A stretch of DNA of 64,000 bases from Deefgea chitinilytica (GTDB taxonomy: Bacteria; Pseudomonadota; Gammaproteobacteria; Burkholderiales; Chitinibacteraceae), in NCBI RefSeq assembly GCF_016881405.1, contig NZ_WOFE01000002.1:415906-479905 (forward strand), read 5' to 3'. The notes below the pieces were generated by a model that saw only the letters and a program-made list of their open reading frames with translations, searched no databases and had not been told where the DNA came from. Below, piece by piece: positions 45,866 through 55,355 of this stretch. Made by a program: the position numbers and the translations under genes. Position 1 is the first letter of the stretch. Every line of letters starts with the position of its first letter.

Positions 45866-48049
45866 TTATGCGCGTACACGGTGTAATCGATAAACGGCGG
45901 GGAGCCGGCGCAAGTTTTTCAGCACCTTGGCTAAATGCTGGCGATTATTCACTTGCAGCGTAAATTGTACGCTCAGGTAGCGCTCGTGCGACTCAACGGT
46001 ATCACCCATCGTCACCGCCGAAATATCGGCCTCCGCTTCAGCAATCGCCGCCGCTAGTGCCGCTAATGTGCCACGCTCGTTTTCTGCCAGCACTTTCACC
46101 GGCACATCAAACAAACGCGCAACTTCTGGATCCCAGTCGACATCGATCAGTTTTTCCGCATCAATACGACCTTTGGATACTTGCGGGCAATCATGGGTAT
46201 GCACCACCAAGCCCTGATCTTTCTTAACGAAACCAAGGATAGGATCCCCAGGTATCGGATTACAGCAGCGCGCAAACTGAATCGCCATGCCTTCTGTGCC
46301 ACGAATCGACACCGACATCGGTTTTTTACCTTGGCGGCCATCTTCCGACCAGGTTCCAGCGAGCTGCAGTAAGCGCTTGGCAATCACCACGCCCAACTTT
46401 TGCCCCAAGCCAATATCAGCCAAGATTGAATCACGGGACTTTTCGCCGCTTTCGCGCAGGAATTTTTCCCAAATATCATCATTCACGTGCAATGGCTGAT
46501 GCAGCGCCGAGAAAGCCTGACTAAGTAAGCGTTCACCCAAATGCACCGATTCATCAAAGCGCATCGTACGTAAAAAATGCCGAATTTGCGAGCGCGCTTT
46601 GCCGGTGGTCACAAAGGCCAGCCAACTTGGATTGGGTCGTGCGTGCGCCGCCATCACGATTTCAATATGATCGCCATTTTTAAGCTTCGTGCGCAATGGA
46701 ACCAGTTCATGATTTACTTTGGCAGCGATACAGCGATTGCCAATATCGGTATGCACCGCATAAGCGAAGTCCACACAGGTTGCCCCGTTCGGCAGACTCA
46801 AAATCGTGCCTTTCGGCGTAAACACATAGACTTGGTCTGGAAATAAATCGACTTTAATGTGCTCTAAAAACTCAACTGCATCGCCCGATTCAGATTGTAA
46901 TTCCAGCAAAGATTGCAGCCATTGATGCGTTTTTTGCTGCACATCGGAAAAGCCTTCATCGCCACTTTTATACATCCAGTGGCTGGCTACGCCAGCATCG
47001 GCGATCCGATGCATTTCACCAGTACGGATTTGCACTTCAATCGGCGTACCGTACGGGCCAAACAAAGTGGTATGCAGGCTTTGGTAGCCGTTGGTTTTGG
47101 GAATGGCGATATAGTCTTTGAACTTGCCCGGAATCGGCTTAAATAAGGCGTGCAAAGCGCCTAGCGTTAAATAACAGTGCGAATTGTCTTTGACGATCAC
47201 GCGAAACGCATAGATATCGAGCACTTCAGAAAAGCTCAAATGCTTTTCCAGCATTTTGCGGTAAATCGAATATAGATTTTTCTCGCGGCCCGTCACTGCC
47301 GCATCAATGTTTTGCACCTCAAGCTTGGCTTGAATAGCATCGAGGATTTTTTGTACCACTTCGCGGCGATTGCCGCGCGCGGCCTTGAGGGCCTTGGATA
47401 AAACATGATGGCGACGCGGATGAATGTATTTAAATGCCAAATCATCCAGTTCTTGATACACCGCATTCAAACCGATCCGATTAGCAATTGGCGCGTAAAT
47501 TTCCATCGTTTCACGCGCAATCCGTTTTTGCTTATCCGCCCGCATTGAATCCATCGTGCGCATATTATGCAAACGATCGGCGAGCTTAATCAGCATCACG
47601 CGTAAATCACGCGCCATCGCGAGCAACATCTTACGGAAATTTTCCGCCTGCGCCTCTTCTTTACTTTGGAACTCGAGCTTATCGATTTTACTCATCCCAT
47701 CGACCAATTCGGCGACGGTTTTACCGTATTTCTCGGTGAGTTCAAGCTTGGTGACGCCGCTGTCTTCCATCACATCGTGCATCAGCGCAGCAGCGAGCGC
47801 CTGTGCATCAAGCTTCCATTGCGTCAAAATGCCGGCAACTGCCAGTGGATGTGAAATATACGGTTCGCCAGAACGGCGCATCTGACCACGGTGCGCGTTT
47901 TCCGCAAACAAAAAAGCCGAGAACAACATCTCTCGGTCTTCACGCTTTAAGTAAGCGGTTTGCTCATTCAGAAATCGATTTGCCTCCTCAATGACCTCGG
48001 GTGCATCAGTCAGCGCCGGCACATCGTTCGAAGTCACTGAGATCGGCAT
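45866..48049 (-). CDS. spoT: Bifunctional (p)ppGpp synthetase/hydrolase SpoT
   Basis: A 727-residue RelA/SpoT protein. The HD hydrolase domain is intact (AAALMHDVMEDSGVT, with ADRLHNMRTM), so hydrolase activity is expected; the synthetase motifs include YAFRVIVKD and PKTNGYQSLHTTLFG. TGS (VYVFTPKGTILSLPNGAT), a zinc-finger-like segment and a C-terminal ACT domain follow. It is the last gene of the classic yicC-gmk-rpoZ-spoT unit, 12 bases after rpoZ. Confidence 0.95.
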   Translation of the reverse strand: MPISVTSNDVPALTDAPEVIEEANRFLNEQTAYLKREDREMLFSAFLFAENAHRGQMRRSGEPYISHPLAVAGILTQWKLDAQALAAALMHDVMEDSGVTKLELTEKYGKTVAELVDGMSKIDKLEFQSKEEAQAENFRKMLLAMARDLRVMLIKLADRLHNMRTMDSMRADKQKRIARETMEIYAPIANRIGLNAVYQELDDLAFKYIHPRRHHVLSKALKAARGNRREVVQKILDAIQAKLEVQNIDAAVTGREKNLYSIYRKMLEKHLSFSEVLDIYAFRVIVKDNSHCYLTLGALHALFKPIPGKFKDYIAIPKTNGYQSLHTTLFGPYGTPIEVQIRTGEMHRIADAGVASHWMYKSGDEGFSDVQQKTHQWLQSLLELQSESGDAVEFLEHIKVDLFPDQVYVFTPKGTILSLPNGATCVDFAYAVHTDIGNRCIAAKVNHELVPLRTKLKNGDHIEIVMAAHARPNPSWLAFVTTGKARSQIRHFLRTMRFDESVHLGERLLSQAFSALHQPLHVNDDIWEKFLRESGEKSRDSILADIGLGQKLGVVIAKRLLQLAGTWSEDGRQGKKPMSVSIRGTEGMAIQFARCCNPIPGDPILGFVKKDQGLVVHTHDCPQVSKGRIDAEKLIDVDWDPEVARLFDVPVKVLAENERGTLAALAAAIAEAEADISAVTMGDTVESHERYLSVQFTLQVNNRQHLAKVLKNLRRLPAVYRLHRVRA

Positions 48050-48061
48050 AATTTCTCTATA

Positions 48062-48271
48062 TTAAGAACGGTTACGAGTTAGCACTTCAATGCCGACCAA
48101 ACCAGCAGACATTTCACGCAATGCCAATACAGTTGGTTTTTCACGGCCATTATTATCGACTTGCGGCGTTGAACCATTTTCGATTTGGCGCGCACGATAA
48201 GCGGCAGCCAAAGTGAGGTCAAAACGATTAGGAATACGATCGAGGCAATCTTCAATAGTTACACGTGCCAT
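48062..48271 (-). CDS. rpoZ: RNA polymerase omega subunit
   Basis: A 69-residue subunit ([20 protein letters not shown], then [15 protein letters not shown]) that helps assemble the core RNA polymerase and provides the MAR motif at the ppGpp binding site 1. Its position beside spoT fits the known gene order. It lies 81 bases after gmk. Confidence 0.95.
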   Translation of the reverse strand: MARVTIEDCLDRIPNRFDLTLAAAYRARQIENGSTPQVDNNGREKPTVLALREMSAGLVGIEVLTRNRS

Positions 48272-48352
48272 GGGGTTTATCTCCGAGTGCGGCTAGCCCA
48301 GCAAGGGGCGAAACCATCTATTATACCACTTGATACTAGTTGAAGAAGGAAA

Positions 48353-48967
48353 TTAGCCTTTTAAGCTTGAAATCAACGCAGTATGGCGATTTGATTGGCG
48401 TACCAAGGTCAAACGCTGTGCCCGCACCACCGCAACAATGTCGCGCACTGCATCATCAATGTGCTCATTAACAATCACGTAATCAAATTCATCCACGTGA
48501 TTGACTTCTTCCTTGGCCACAGCCATGCGGCGAGCAATCACCTCTTCACTGTCTTTACCACGGCCGCGTAAACGATTTTCTAGCGTATCGATACAAGGGG
48601 GTAAAATAAAAATACCAATTGCGTTCGGGAAAATCCGTCGTACTTGCTGCGCTCCTTGCCAATCAATTTCTAGCAGAATATCACGGCCATTTTCCATCAC
48701 TTGATTAATCCAAACTTGGGATGTGCCGTAATAATTGCCATACACCTCAGCAAACTCGAGTAATTCACCCGCAGCAATCATGCGCTCAAACTCAACACGA
48801 TCAACAAAATGATAGTCTTTACCATCCACTTCACCCGCACGCGGCGGGCGTGTCGTAAATGAAATTGATAGCTGAACCTGCGAATCAGCAGCAAGTAATG
48901 CTGCTACCAACGTGGTTTTTCCTGCGCCCGATGGCGCAGTCACCACAAACAAATTACCTTTGGCCAT
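48353..48967 (-). CDS. gmk: Guanylate kinase
   Basis: A 204-residue kinase converting GMP to GDP. P-loop APSGAGKTTLV near the N-terminus, GMP-binding SISFTTRPPRAGEVDGKDYH and EWAEVYGNYYG-like EFAEVYGNYYGTS are present. It follows yicC by 34 bases. Confidence 0.96.
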   Translation of the reverse strand: MAKGNLFVVTAPSGAGKTTLVAALLAADSQVQLSISFTTRPPRAGEVDGKDYHFVDRVEFERMIAAGELLEFAEVYGNYYGTSQVWINQVMENGRDILLEIDWQGAQQVRRIFPNAIGIFILPPCIDTLENRLRGRGKDSEEVIARRMAVAKEEVNHVDEFDYVIVNEHIDDAVRDIVAVVRAQRLTLVRQSNRHTALISSLKG

Positions 48968-49001
48968 GACGTATTTTTCCTAAACACTATTTAGGTATAG
49001 T

Positions 49002-49868
49002 TTATTCGATATTTTGTACTTGTTCGCGCATTTGTTCGATCAAGACCTTTAATTCCATCGAAACTTTCGAGGTTTCAACTGAAACCGACTTGGAGCCCAG
49101 AGTATTGGCTTCACGATTGAGCTCTTGCATCAAAAAATCCAAGCGTTTGCCGGCGTTGCCACCTTTTTGCAAAATACGGCGCAATTCGGCTAAATGCGTT
49201 TGCAAGCGATCAATTTCTTCAAGTACGTCTACTTTTTGCGCAAACATCACCATTTCTTGGCGTATACGATCATCGTCGCTACTACCGATGGCTTCGACAA
49301 AACGCTGTGTGAGTTTGGCTTCGTATTCGCTGACAATCTGTGGAATCAGCGGTTTTACTCCTGCGATCAAGGCATCCATTGCGGTAACGCGTTCCAGCAA
49401 TATCGCCGCTAGCTTGCCCCCTTCACGCGCTCGACTCGCGAGAAAATCATCCAAAGCCAGATCCAAAACTTCCAGTGCTGTGCTTTGCAATAACTCGGAA
49501 GGCAAGGCGTCAGACTCAATCACCCCCGGCCAGCGCAGAATATCAGCCATCCGCAAATCACCAGCGCTAGCTTGGTGTTCTTTGACTTGATCAGCAAGGC
49601 GCAACAATTCAGCAACCAAAGCGTTGTTTAGGCGCAACTGGGTATTAGCGGCATCTCGGGAATTGAAATTCAGGCGGCACTCTAATTTGCCGCGATTAAG
49701 ACGACCACTAAGTTTCTCGCGGATTGCGCCCTCTAAAGCACGAAATTCCTCTGGCAATCTGAGGGTTAGATCTAAAAAACGATGGTTGACGGCACGCAAT
49801 TCGACCGATAATACGCCATGAGACAATTCTCTTTGGGCACTTGCATAGCCAGTCATGCTATAAATCAT
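49002..49868 (-). CDS. yicC: YicC-family endoribonuclease
   Basis: A 288-residue protein with the conserved start IYSMTGYASAQREL, central ELRAVNHRFLDLTLRLPEE, and C-terminal GGNAGKRLDFLMQELNREAN with TLGSKSVSVETSKVSMELK. E. coli YicC is an RNA endonuclease that cleaves hairpins; that activity is inferred here. AAAGGAAATTAT precedes the ATG at 49868; a longer start is not supported. It heads the yicC-gmk-rpoZ-spoT unit. Confidence 0.9.
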   Translation of the reverse strand: MIYSMTGYASAQRELSHGVLSVELRAVNHRFLDLTLRLPEEFRALEGAIREKLSGRLNRGKLECRLNFNSRDAANTQLRLNNALVAELLRLADQVKEHQASAGDLRMADILRWPGVIESDALPSELLQSTALEVLDLALDDFLASRAREGGKLAAILLERVTAMDALIAGVKPLIPQIVSEYEAKLTQRFVEAIGSSDDDRIRQEMVMFAQKVDVLEEIDRLQTHLAELRRILQKGGNAGKRLDFLMQELNREANTLGSKSVSVETSKVSMELKVLIEQMREQVQNIE

Positions 49869-49954
49869 ATAATTTCCTTTGAAACGCACCGCTTTACAGT
49901 TGAAGCGGCAGGGCTGACACTAGACACTCACAGAGAGTATAACCAAAACTAAGC

Positions 49955-50923
49955 ATGGCCACCCCAAGCAATCAACCGCTCGCACGCGGATATCAATTAC
50001 AGAACTACACCGTCGCCAAGCTGCTTTCAGCGGGCGGCTTTAGTATTGTCTATTTGGCGCATGATGAGCACGACTATCCCGTAGCCATTAAAGAATATCT
50101 ACCAAACTCATTAGCGCTCCGTAAAGAAGGCGTTGCAGTGCAAGCCGTAAGCGAAGAACACATCGCACTGTTTCGCCACGGTCTGAAATGCTTTTTTGAA
50201 GAGGGCAAAACGCTCGCCCGTATTCAACATCCTAATATCGTCCGCGTGCTCAATTTTTTCCGCGCGAATGACACGGTGTATATGGTAATGGAGTACGAGC
50301 GTGGTCGTACTTTGCAAAAAGAAATTCAAATCAACCACGAACGTGAAGGCGTTGATGAGAAACTGATTCGTAGCGTTTTTTACAATTTGCTCAATGGCTT
50401 ACGTGAAGTACATCTAAACAAACTGCTACATCTCGATATTAAGCCAGCAAACATTTACATCCGTAAAGATGGCTCCCCCGTGTTACTTGACTTTGGCTCG
50501 GCTCGCCAATCCTTAACTACTGAGCATTCCCGGCTTACGCCAATGTATACACCAGGTTTTGCAGCCCCTGAGCAATACCGGAAAAAAGAGCAACTTGGCC
50601 CTTGGACCGATATTTATGGTATTGGCGCATCCATGTTTGCTTGTATTGCAGGTACTGCGCCGCAAGCGGCAGACGGGCGAGAAAAAGAAGACAAAGTTCA
50701 GCGGCTGGAAATTGCCTACGGTGACCGCTACTCACCTGAACTACTGAATTTGATTCATCAATGCATTGAAATCAATCACGAAAAGCGCCCGCAAAGCGTG
50801 CTGCAAATTCAAAAGCAATTACTCGAACCGGGTTCTGCGCCCAGCAAAAAATCAAATCTAATCAGCACGCTCAAACGCAAGTGGATTGAAATCAGTCGCC
50901 CTAAAAACAGGGATAATTCATGA
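49955..50923 (+). CDS. Eukaryotic-like serine/threonine protein kinase
   Basis: A 322-residue cytoplasmic kinase. Nucleotide loop LLSAGGFSIVYLAHD, lysine VAIKEYLP, catalytic loop HLDIKPANIYI (HLD rather than HRD), LLDFGSAR for DFG, and AAPEQY for APE, with a WTDIYGIGASMF segment. No transmembrane or sensor domain follows, only a short basic tail. It overlaps the PP2C gene by 4 bases; the pair is a kinase/phosphatase switch. Targets are unknown; no type VI secretion genes are nearby. Confidence 0.93.
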   Translation: MATPSNQPLARGYQLQNYTVAKLLSAGGFSIVYLAHDEHDYPVAIKEYLPNSLALRKEGVAVQAVSEEHIALFRHGLKCFFEEGKTLARIQHPNIVRVLNFFRANDTVYMVMEYERGRTLQKEIQINHEREGVDEKLIRSVFYNLLNGLREVHLNKLLHLDIKPANIYIRKDGSPVLLDFGSARQSLTTEHSRLTPMYTPGFAAPEQYRKKEQLGPWTDIYGIGASMFACIAGTAPQAADGREKEDKVQRLEIAYGDRYSPELLNLIHQCIEINHEKRPQSVLQIQKQLLEPGSAPSKKSNLISTLKRKWIEISRPKNRDNS

Positions 50924-51828
50924 AATTTTCAGTATTCCAAGAAACCCGCAAAGGCGGCCGTCAATACAATCAAGATCGATTTGGCTATTCTTATAGCCGC
51001 GATGCATTACTTTTAGTTGTCGCTGATGGCATGGGCGGCCATCTACATGGGGAAGTTGCAGCACAAATCACTGTAGAGTTGTTAAGCGATCAATTTCAAA
51101 AGAAAGCTAATCCTGTGATTCTCAACCCAACTGAGTTTTTACAAGATGCTTTAATGCACTGTCACGATGCAATTTACAACTATGCGATTGCCAATCATTT
51201 AATTGAAGTCCCACGTACTACGGTCGTTACCTGCATTGTGCAAGATGGAATCGTTTACTGGGCTCATGTCGGAGACTCGCGCTTTTATCTCATCCGTAGT
51301 GGACAAACTATTGCACAAACTCGTGACCACTCAAAAGTGAGAAAACTGGTGGACGCGGGCCTCATTTCAGAAAAAGAAGCACTTAGCCACGCTGAAAAAA
51401 ACAAAATCTATAATTGCCTCGGCGGTAGTTTACTGCCAGAAATTGAAATTGGCGGCAAAGTGGTGCTCAATGATGGCGACGCACTGCTATTGTGTACTGA
51501 TGGATTTTGGGGTTCGTTGGCTGAGTCAGAAATCACGCATTTTCTATCCTCATTTCCCGTCATGTTTTCTGTACCGCAATTGATGGACAAGGCTGAAATT
51601 CGTGGCGGCGCGTATGGAGATAATCTGACTGCCCTCGCAATTAATTGGCACGACAGTCATGATTTTCCTGATACTGAGGCATTTGTTTCGACTCAAAAGC
51701 TCGATGCCAATACCATTAGTACTCATATCGATGCGATGACATTGGCCTCTACCGCAGAAATTAGCGACGATGATATCGAAAAAGCCATCGCTGAAATTCA
51801 AGCCGCAATCAATAAATATTCGCGTTAA
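50920..51828 (+). CDS. PP2C-family protein phosphatase
   Basis: A 302-residue metal-dependent serine/threonine phosphatase. Metal motifs are intact: VVADGMGGHLHGEVAA, HVGDSRFYLIR, LCTDGFWGSL and GAYGDNLTALAI. Probably dephosphorylates the kinase encoded just upstream or its substrates. An acidic C-terminal tail (SDDDIEKAIAEIQAAINKY) follows. The start is inside the kinase stop (ATGA), so both are translated together. Confidence 0.93.
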   Translation: MKFSVFQETRKGGRQYNQDRFGYSYSRDALLLVVADGMGGHLHGEVAAQITVELLSDQFQKKANPVILNPTEFLQDALMHCHDAIYNYAIANHLIEVPRTTVVTCIVQDGIVYWAHVGDSRFYLIRSGQTIAQTRDHSKVRKLVDAGLISEKEALSHAEKNKIYNCLGGSLLPEIEIGGKVVLNDGDALLLCTDGFWGSLAESEITHFLSSFPVMFSVPQLMDKAEIRGGAYGDNLTALAINWHDSHDFPDTEAFVSTQKLDANTISTHIDAMTLASTAEISDDDIEKAIAEIQAAINKYSR

Positions 51829-51935
51829 TTAGGCTGCCGAGTGTGAATCTTTAATATACATTCAAGCAGAGATTGCTTTACCCTCGAGAAGTTGATTTTG
51901 ATTATTTATTTTTATTTCACTTAGGATCTAAAGCC

Positions 51936-52409
51936 ATGAAAAAAACTGCAGGCCTTGTTGCACTCAGTGTCTTTTTGGCAAGCACGGCGTTTGCCGCCAA
52001 TCAAGACCCAATGAAACCGTTCCCAGCGGCAGAGGCAGGAATGGTTCGTAAAGTCATTCATCTACCAGAAGTCAAAAATCCTGAACTATATCGGGTGCAA
52101 TTATTGCCAGGTAAAGTGATGGAAATGGATTGCAATCGGGCGCGCTTAAGCGGCACGATAACAGAAAAAACAGCAGAAGGCTGGGGTTTTAATTATTGGG
52201 TGGTAAGCGACGTCGGTCCTGGCCCCAGTACCATGATGGCATGTGACCCCAAAATGAAAAAAATCAAAGAATTTGTAGCGATTCACTCTGAACAACTCCA
52301 TCGCTACAATCCTAGATTGCCATTGGTCGTTTATGTGCCAGAAGGCATTGAATTACGATACCGCATTTTCTCTGCCAAAGAGAAAATGAGCGTAGCTGTG
52401 AATCAATAA
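51936..52409 (+). CDS. eco: Ecotin-family serine protease inhibitor
   Basis: A 157-residue periplasmic protein with a signal peptide (LVALSVFLASTAFA-AN). The core EAGMVRKVIHLPEVKNPELY, VMEMDCNRARLSG, AEGWGFNYWVV and STMMACDPKMKK matches ecotin. The reactive loop reads STMMAC, with a methionine at the expected P1 site and the disulfide cysteines retained. Ecotin inhibits chymotrypsin-like serine proteases such as neutrophil elastase and gut enzymes. TTAGGATC precedes the ATG at 51936. Confidence 0.92.
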   Translation: MKKTAGLVALSVFLASTAFAANQDPMKPFPAAEAGMVRKVIHLPEVKNPELYRVQLLPGKVMEMDCNRARLSGTITEKTAEGWGFNYWVVSDVGPGPSTMMACDPKMKKIKEFVAIHSEQLHRYNPRLPLVVYVPEGIELRYRIFSAKEKMSVAVNQ

Positions 52410-52459
52410 ACCACTCGATTGATTGCCAAGCAGACGCGTTCAACGATAAGCCGCACCAG

Positions 52460-53683
52460 TTATGTTGCGGCGACCAAAAATTGGGCTACGTTGATCCCCC
52501 ACTTCGCGGGATCTTCGTGGCCCATTATTTTATCCGCCCCCCCCATCCCCATAGGGCGAGCTAAATCCACAATCATAGGCGTGATATAGGAATTCGATTT
52601 TGTGCTGAAGACAACTTTCAACTTCGGCTGCAGCAAACTACCGTCATTTTGCTCAAGCACCACGCCCAAACGCCCCGACTCCAAACGCACCAAAGTTCCC
52701 ACGGGATAAATTCCAACGGTCCGCATAAACGCCTGCACGAGCTCGGGATTAAAGTGAAACTTGCTCCACTCCCATAACTTGCGCAACCCTTCTGTAGCTG
52801 GCATGCCGACGTGATAACACCGATCAGACGTAATCGCATCATACACATCAACCACTGCCGCCATTTGAGCCATGCGGCTAATCTCGGCTCCAGGTAATTT
52901 ATGCGGATAGCCCGTGCCATCCATTCGCTCATGATGATGCAAAGTGATATCGAGCGGAATCGACTCCATTCCATCAATTTCTTTCAGGATTTTCCAGCCT
53001 TCTTCCGGATGCATACGCATCTTGGCAAACTCATCCTCGGTTAGTCGACCTGGTTTATTGAGAATTTCATTCGGGACTTTCATTTTTCCCGTGTCGTGCA
53101 ATAAACCTCCAATTCCGGCCAAACGGATCATCTCGCGGTCTAAACCCAGTGATTGCGCAAACGTCACCATCAAGGTGCAAACACTCACCGAATGCAAAAA
53201 GGTATATTCATCTTTGTCTTTAATCGCCGACAAGCCCACCAAAGCACCGCTATTTCGTAGTACCGATTCAGTAATGTCCTCGACAACATTCGCGACATTT
53301 TCCATTTGAATGGCTTGCCCCATACGAACATCACGCATTACCGTTTTAACAGCGTTCGTGGCTTGCAAATGAATTTTCTGCGCACGGGTGATTTCTTCGG
53401 CATATGAAATTTTGATAATTGGGGAAGGTGCCTCTGCTATGCGCAACAAGTCAGCATCTAGCTCGGCATTCACTTCCTCTAAAGTCGGTGCATCAGCCAA
53501 ATCCAAACCGCGTTCGGTATCGATATACACCTCACGCACGCCGGTTGCAGTAATTTTGGCGATCTCTTCATCATTCTGAATGACGAACTTATTGCGGATA
53601 AAAGGATGATCCATCCAATCGACGTTTAGGTCATGAATAAACATGCCCGGTTTAACATATTCGGCAGGGATTTTTTTTATCAT
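52460..53683 (-). CDS. HD-GYP cyclic di-GMP phosphodiesterase with DUF3391-like N-terminus
   Basis: A 407-residue cytoplasmic protein. The N-terminal domain (IKKIPAEYVKPGMFIHDLNV) is DUF3391-like. The HD-GYP domain is intact: LLHDTGKMKVP, HPEEGWKIL and HHHERMDGTGYPHKLPG, plus VVDVYDAITSDR. This is the standard active-type set that hydrolyses cyclic di-GMP to GMP. Contrast the degenerate HD-GYP at 8756-9691. The start is the ATG at 53683. Confidence 0.92.
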   Translation of the reverse strand: MIKKIPAEYVKPGMFIHDLNVDWMDHPFIRNKFVIQNDEEIAKITATGVREVYIDTERGLDLADAPTLEEVNAELDADLLRIAEAPSPIIKISYAEEITRAQKIHLQATNAVKTVMRDVRMGQAIQMENVANVVEDITESVLRNSGALVGLSAIKDKDEYTFLHSVSVCTLMVTFAQSLGLDREMIRLAGIGGLLHDTGKMKVPNEILNKPGRLTEDEFAKMRMHPEEGWKILKEIDGMESIPLDITLHHHERMDGTGYPHKLPGAEISRMAQMAAVVDVYDAITSDRCYHVGMPATEGLRKLWEWSKFHFNPELVQAFMRTVGIYPVGTLVRLESGRLGVVLEQNDGSLLQPKLKVVFSTKSNSYITPMIVDLARPMGMGGADKIMGHEDPAKWGINVAQFLVAAT

Positions 53684-54165
53684 AATCGCGAGTTTACTTT
53701 AAGCTCTATTGGCGTTTAATTTCCCACCGCGCTATAGCGATTTCGCGGCGAATCAAGACATAATCAGTGACACCCAGCAGGTGTGTATGCAACTACAATA
53801 CAGAGCCTCGACGAAAAACGACCAGCGGAACAGTTTAATGGCTTTAAACCTTGATGCAGAACGATAAAGCGCTACCTCAAAATACCGCAGGGACACGCTT
53901 CATGAAGTGCAACAAACTAAATGCCGAACCAACACGACTAATCAAGCAAACGTCAAGCAACTCCAACTAATTTATCGTAGTACACCGTAGCGCAACTCAC
54001 AGCAAAAACTCAATGAGAATAAAACCGTACTGCGACCCGATGGATAAATAAGAACCACGAGCATAACGCTTCATTGGTGATGTGAATGCCAGCAGACCTT
54101 TTTAGTTTAATGATTTTCATCCGCGACCAAACCAAACGAAATACGTCCTAAACAGCTAATACTTA

Positions 54166-54214
54166 AGGTATCCAATTCAAGCCTTTGCATGAAAAGCCTT
54201 AGCAGCAAATACCC
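54166..54214. repeat. 49-bp RGGTAT/ATACCY element, copy I
   Basis: Ends AGGTAT and ATACCC: a mixed copy where the outermost bases do not pair (5-bp GGTAT/ATACC). Right end GCAAATACCC resembles the variant group. In an otherwise empty region. Confidence 0.7.
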
Positions 54215-54284
54215 TTAAAAGATAAATTCACTATATGAAAACTGATCAAACACAGCTAGACAAACGCGCAGCAGTCATAAAAAA

Positions 54285-54303
54285 CCCCGCGAGCATCGCG
54301 GGG
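54285..54303 (-). terminator. Terminator after the BON/OmpA-like gene
   Basis: CCCCGCGA, loop GCA, TCGCGGGG with an A-run to the left (54278-54284), a U-run on the minus-strand transcript. Confidence 0.92.
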
Positions 54304-54325
54304 CTGTTACGCAGATCATGCACAC

Positions 54326-55201
54326 TTATTGCGCGAACTCGATCCGACGATTTTTTTGCCGACCTGCTTCAGTACTATTATCGGCAATCGGACGCTCTTG
54401 ACCCATGCCGACCGCAACCAACTGCTCACCTTTCACACCAAATTTGATCAGCGTAATCCGCACAGCTGCAGCGCGATCTTGCGATAATTTTTGATTTGCC
54501 GCCGGCTCGCCCACATTATCGGTGTAACCCAAAATACGAATAACGCGGCCATCTTCTAATAAGAACGCAGCAATCTCTTTCAAACGTGGCTCAGAAGCGG
54601 CGCTCACAGCTGCAGAGCCCGTCGCGAATTCGATCGACTCATTGAGTAAGACATCATCGTGCCAAACGCTCAATTGCGCGTCTTCCACAACATTCAATTG
54701 GCTCAATACTGCAGCACCGGGTTTGAACCATTGACTCAAACCAATCTGAATGCCGTCTGCTAATTTGCTACTGCCCGCCTCCCCAGACAATACAACTTGT
54801 TCATTCGCCAATTTTAAATCAAATGCTTTAAGCTGCTTTAAACGCGCCAACACTTCAATAGGCCGCCCCGCCCACCAAAACGCAGGTGCACTGGCTTCCA
54901 CCGTAATGTGGTCAATTACATGGTCTGCGCCCCACAATAAACGGGCAGGCTTTAATAAACGTTGTTTACTGGCTTCATCTGCAACACGCCCTGTGAACGT
55001 GATTTTGCCGTCAGCGAGTACCATCTGCATCTCGCCCAACACAAATTCTTTACTTGCAGCTGACACACTGCTCGCTGCTACAGCGGTTTTTTGTCCCGTT
55101 GCCGGTAATAGCTTCGTAGCAAACAAAGCGGCGCCAATTGCAATCGCACTTACCACCAATCCTACCGACACGCCAATTTTTTCTTCAGTATTTAACACCA
55201 T
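54326..55201 (-). CDS. Membrane-anchored BON/OmpA-like protein
   Basis: A 291-residue protein with an N-terminal transmembrane helix (IGVSVGLVVSAIAIGAALFA). Two BON-like segments follow (LADGKITFTGRVADEASKQR, then LKLANEQVVLSGEAGSSKLA), then a C-terminal OmpA domain with the peptidoglycan motif NQKLSQDRAAAVRITLIKFG. The layout recalls BON-OmpA proteins such as OmpATb. Probably links membrane to peptidoglycan. The ATG at 55201 has GGGGATCTG upstream; a longer leader is rejected. Confidence 0.82.
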   Translation of the reverse strand: MVLNTEEKIGVSVGLVVSAIAIGAALFATKLLPATGQKTAVAASSVSAASKEFVLGEMQMVLADGKITFTGRVADEASKQRLLKPARLLWGADHVIDHITVEASAPAFWWAGRPIEVLARLKQLKAFDLKLANEQVVLSGEAGSSKLADGIQIGLSQWFKPGAAVLSQLNVVEDAQLSVWHDDVLLNESIEFATGSAAVSAASEPRLKEIAAFLLEDGRVIRILGYTDNVGEPAANQKLSQDRAAAVRITLIKFGVKGEQLVAVGMGQERPIADNSTEAGRQKNRRIEFAQ

Positions 55202-55355
55202 CAGATCCCCAAGAAATTGAATCAGCATGATGCCATACAATCATGAAAGTTTTAATCATGCCCATTTATTTTTATTTCAAAAAAAGACAGTAAGAACAAA
55301 GCATTTTCTAGAACAAAAAAAGATAGTGGTAATTAAAATTCGCAAGCCAAACCCG

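Larger units (their letters stand above)
53684..54325. other. Gene-free region with a 49-bp element and a terminator
   Basis: About 640 bp holding no convincing ORF. Recognised parts are copy I of the 49-bp element (54166-54214) and the OmpA-gene terminator (54285-54303). The remainder is of mixed composition without tRNA-like or obvious ncRNA structure by eye; a small RNA or decayed gene cannot be excluded. Confidence 0.55.

Noticed and set aside
53684..54325. tRNA or ncRNA in the gene-free stretch
   Set aside because: No cloverleaf or known RNA motif was seen; only a terminator and a repeat copy were recognised.
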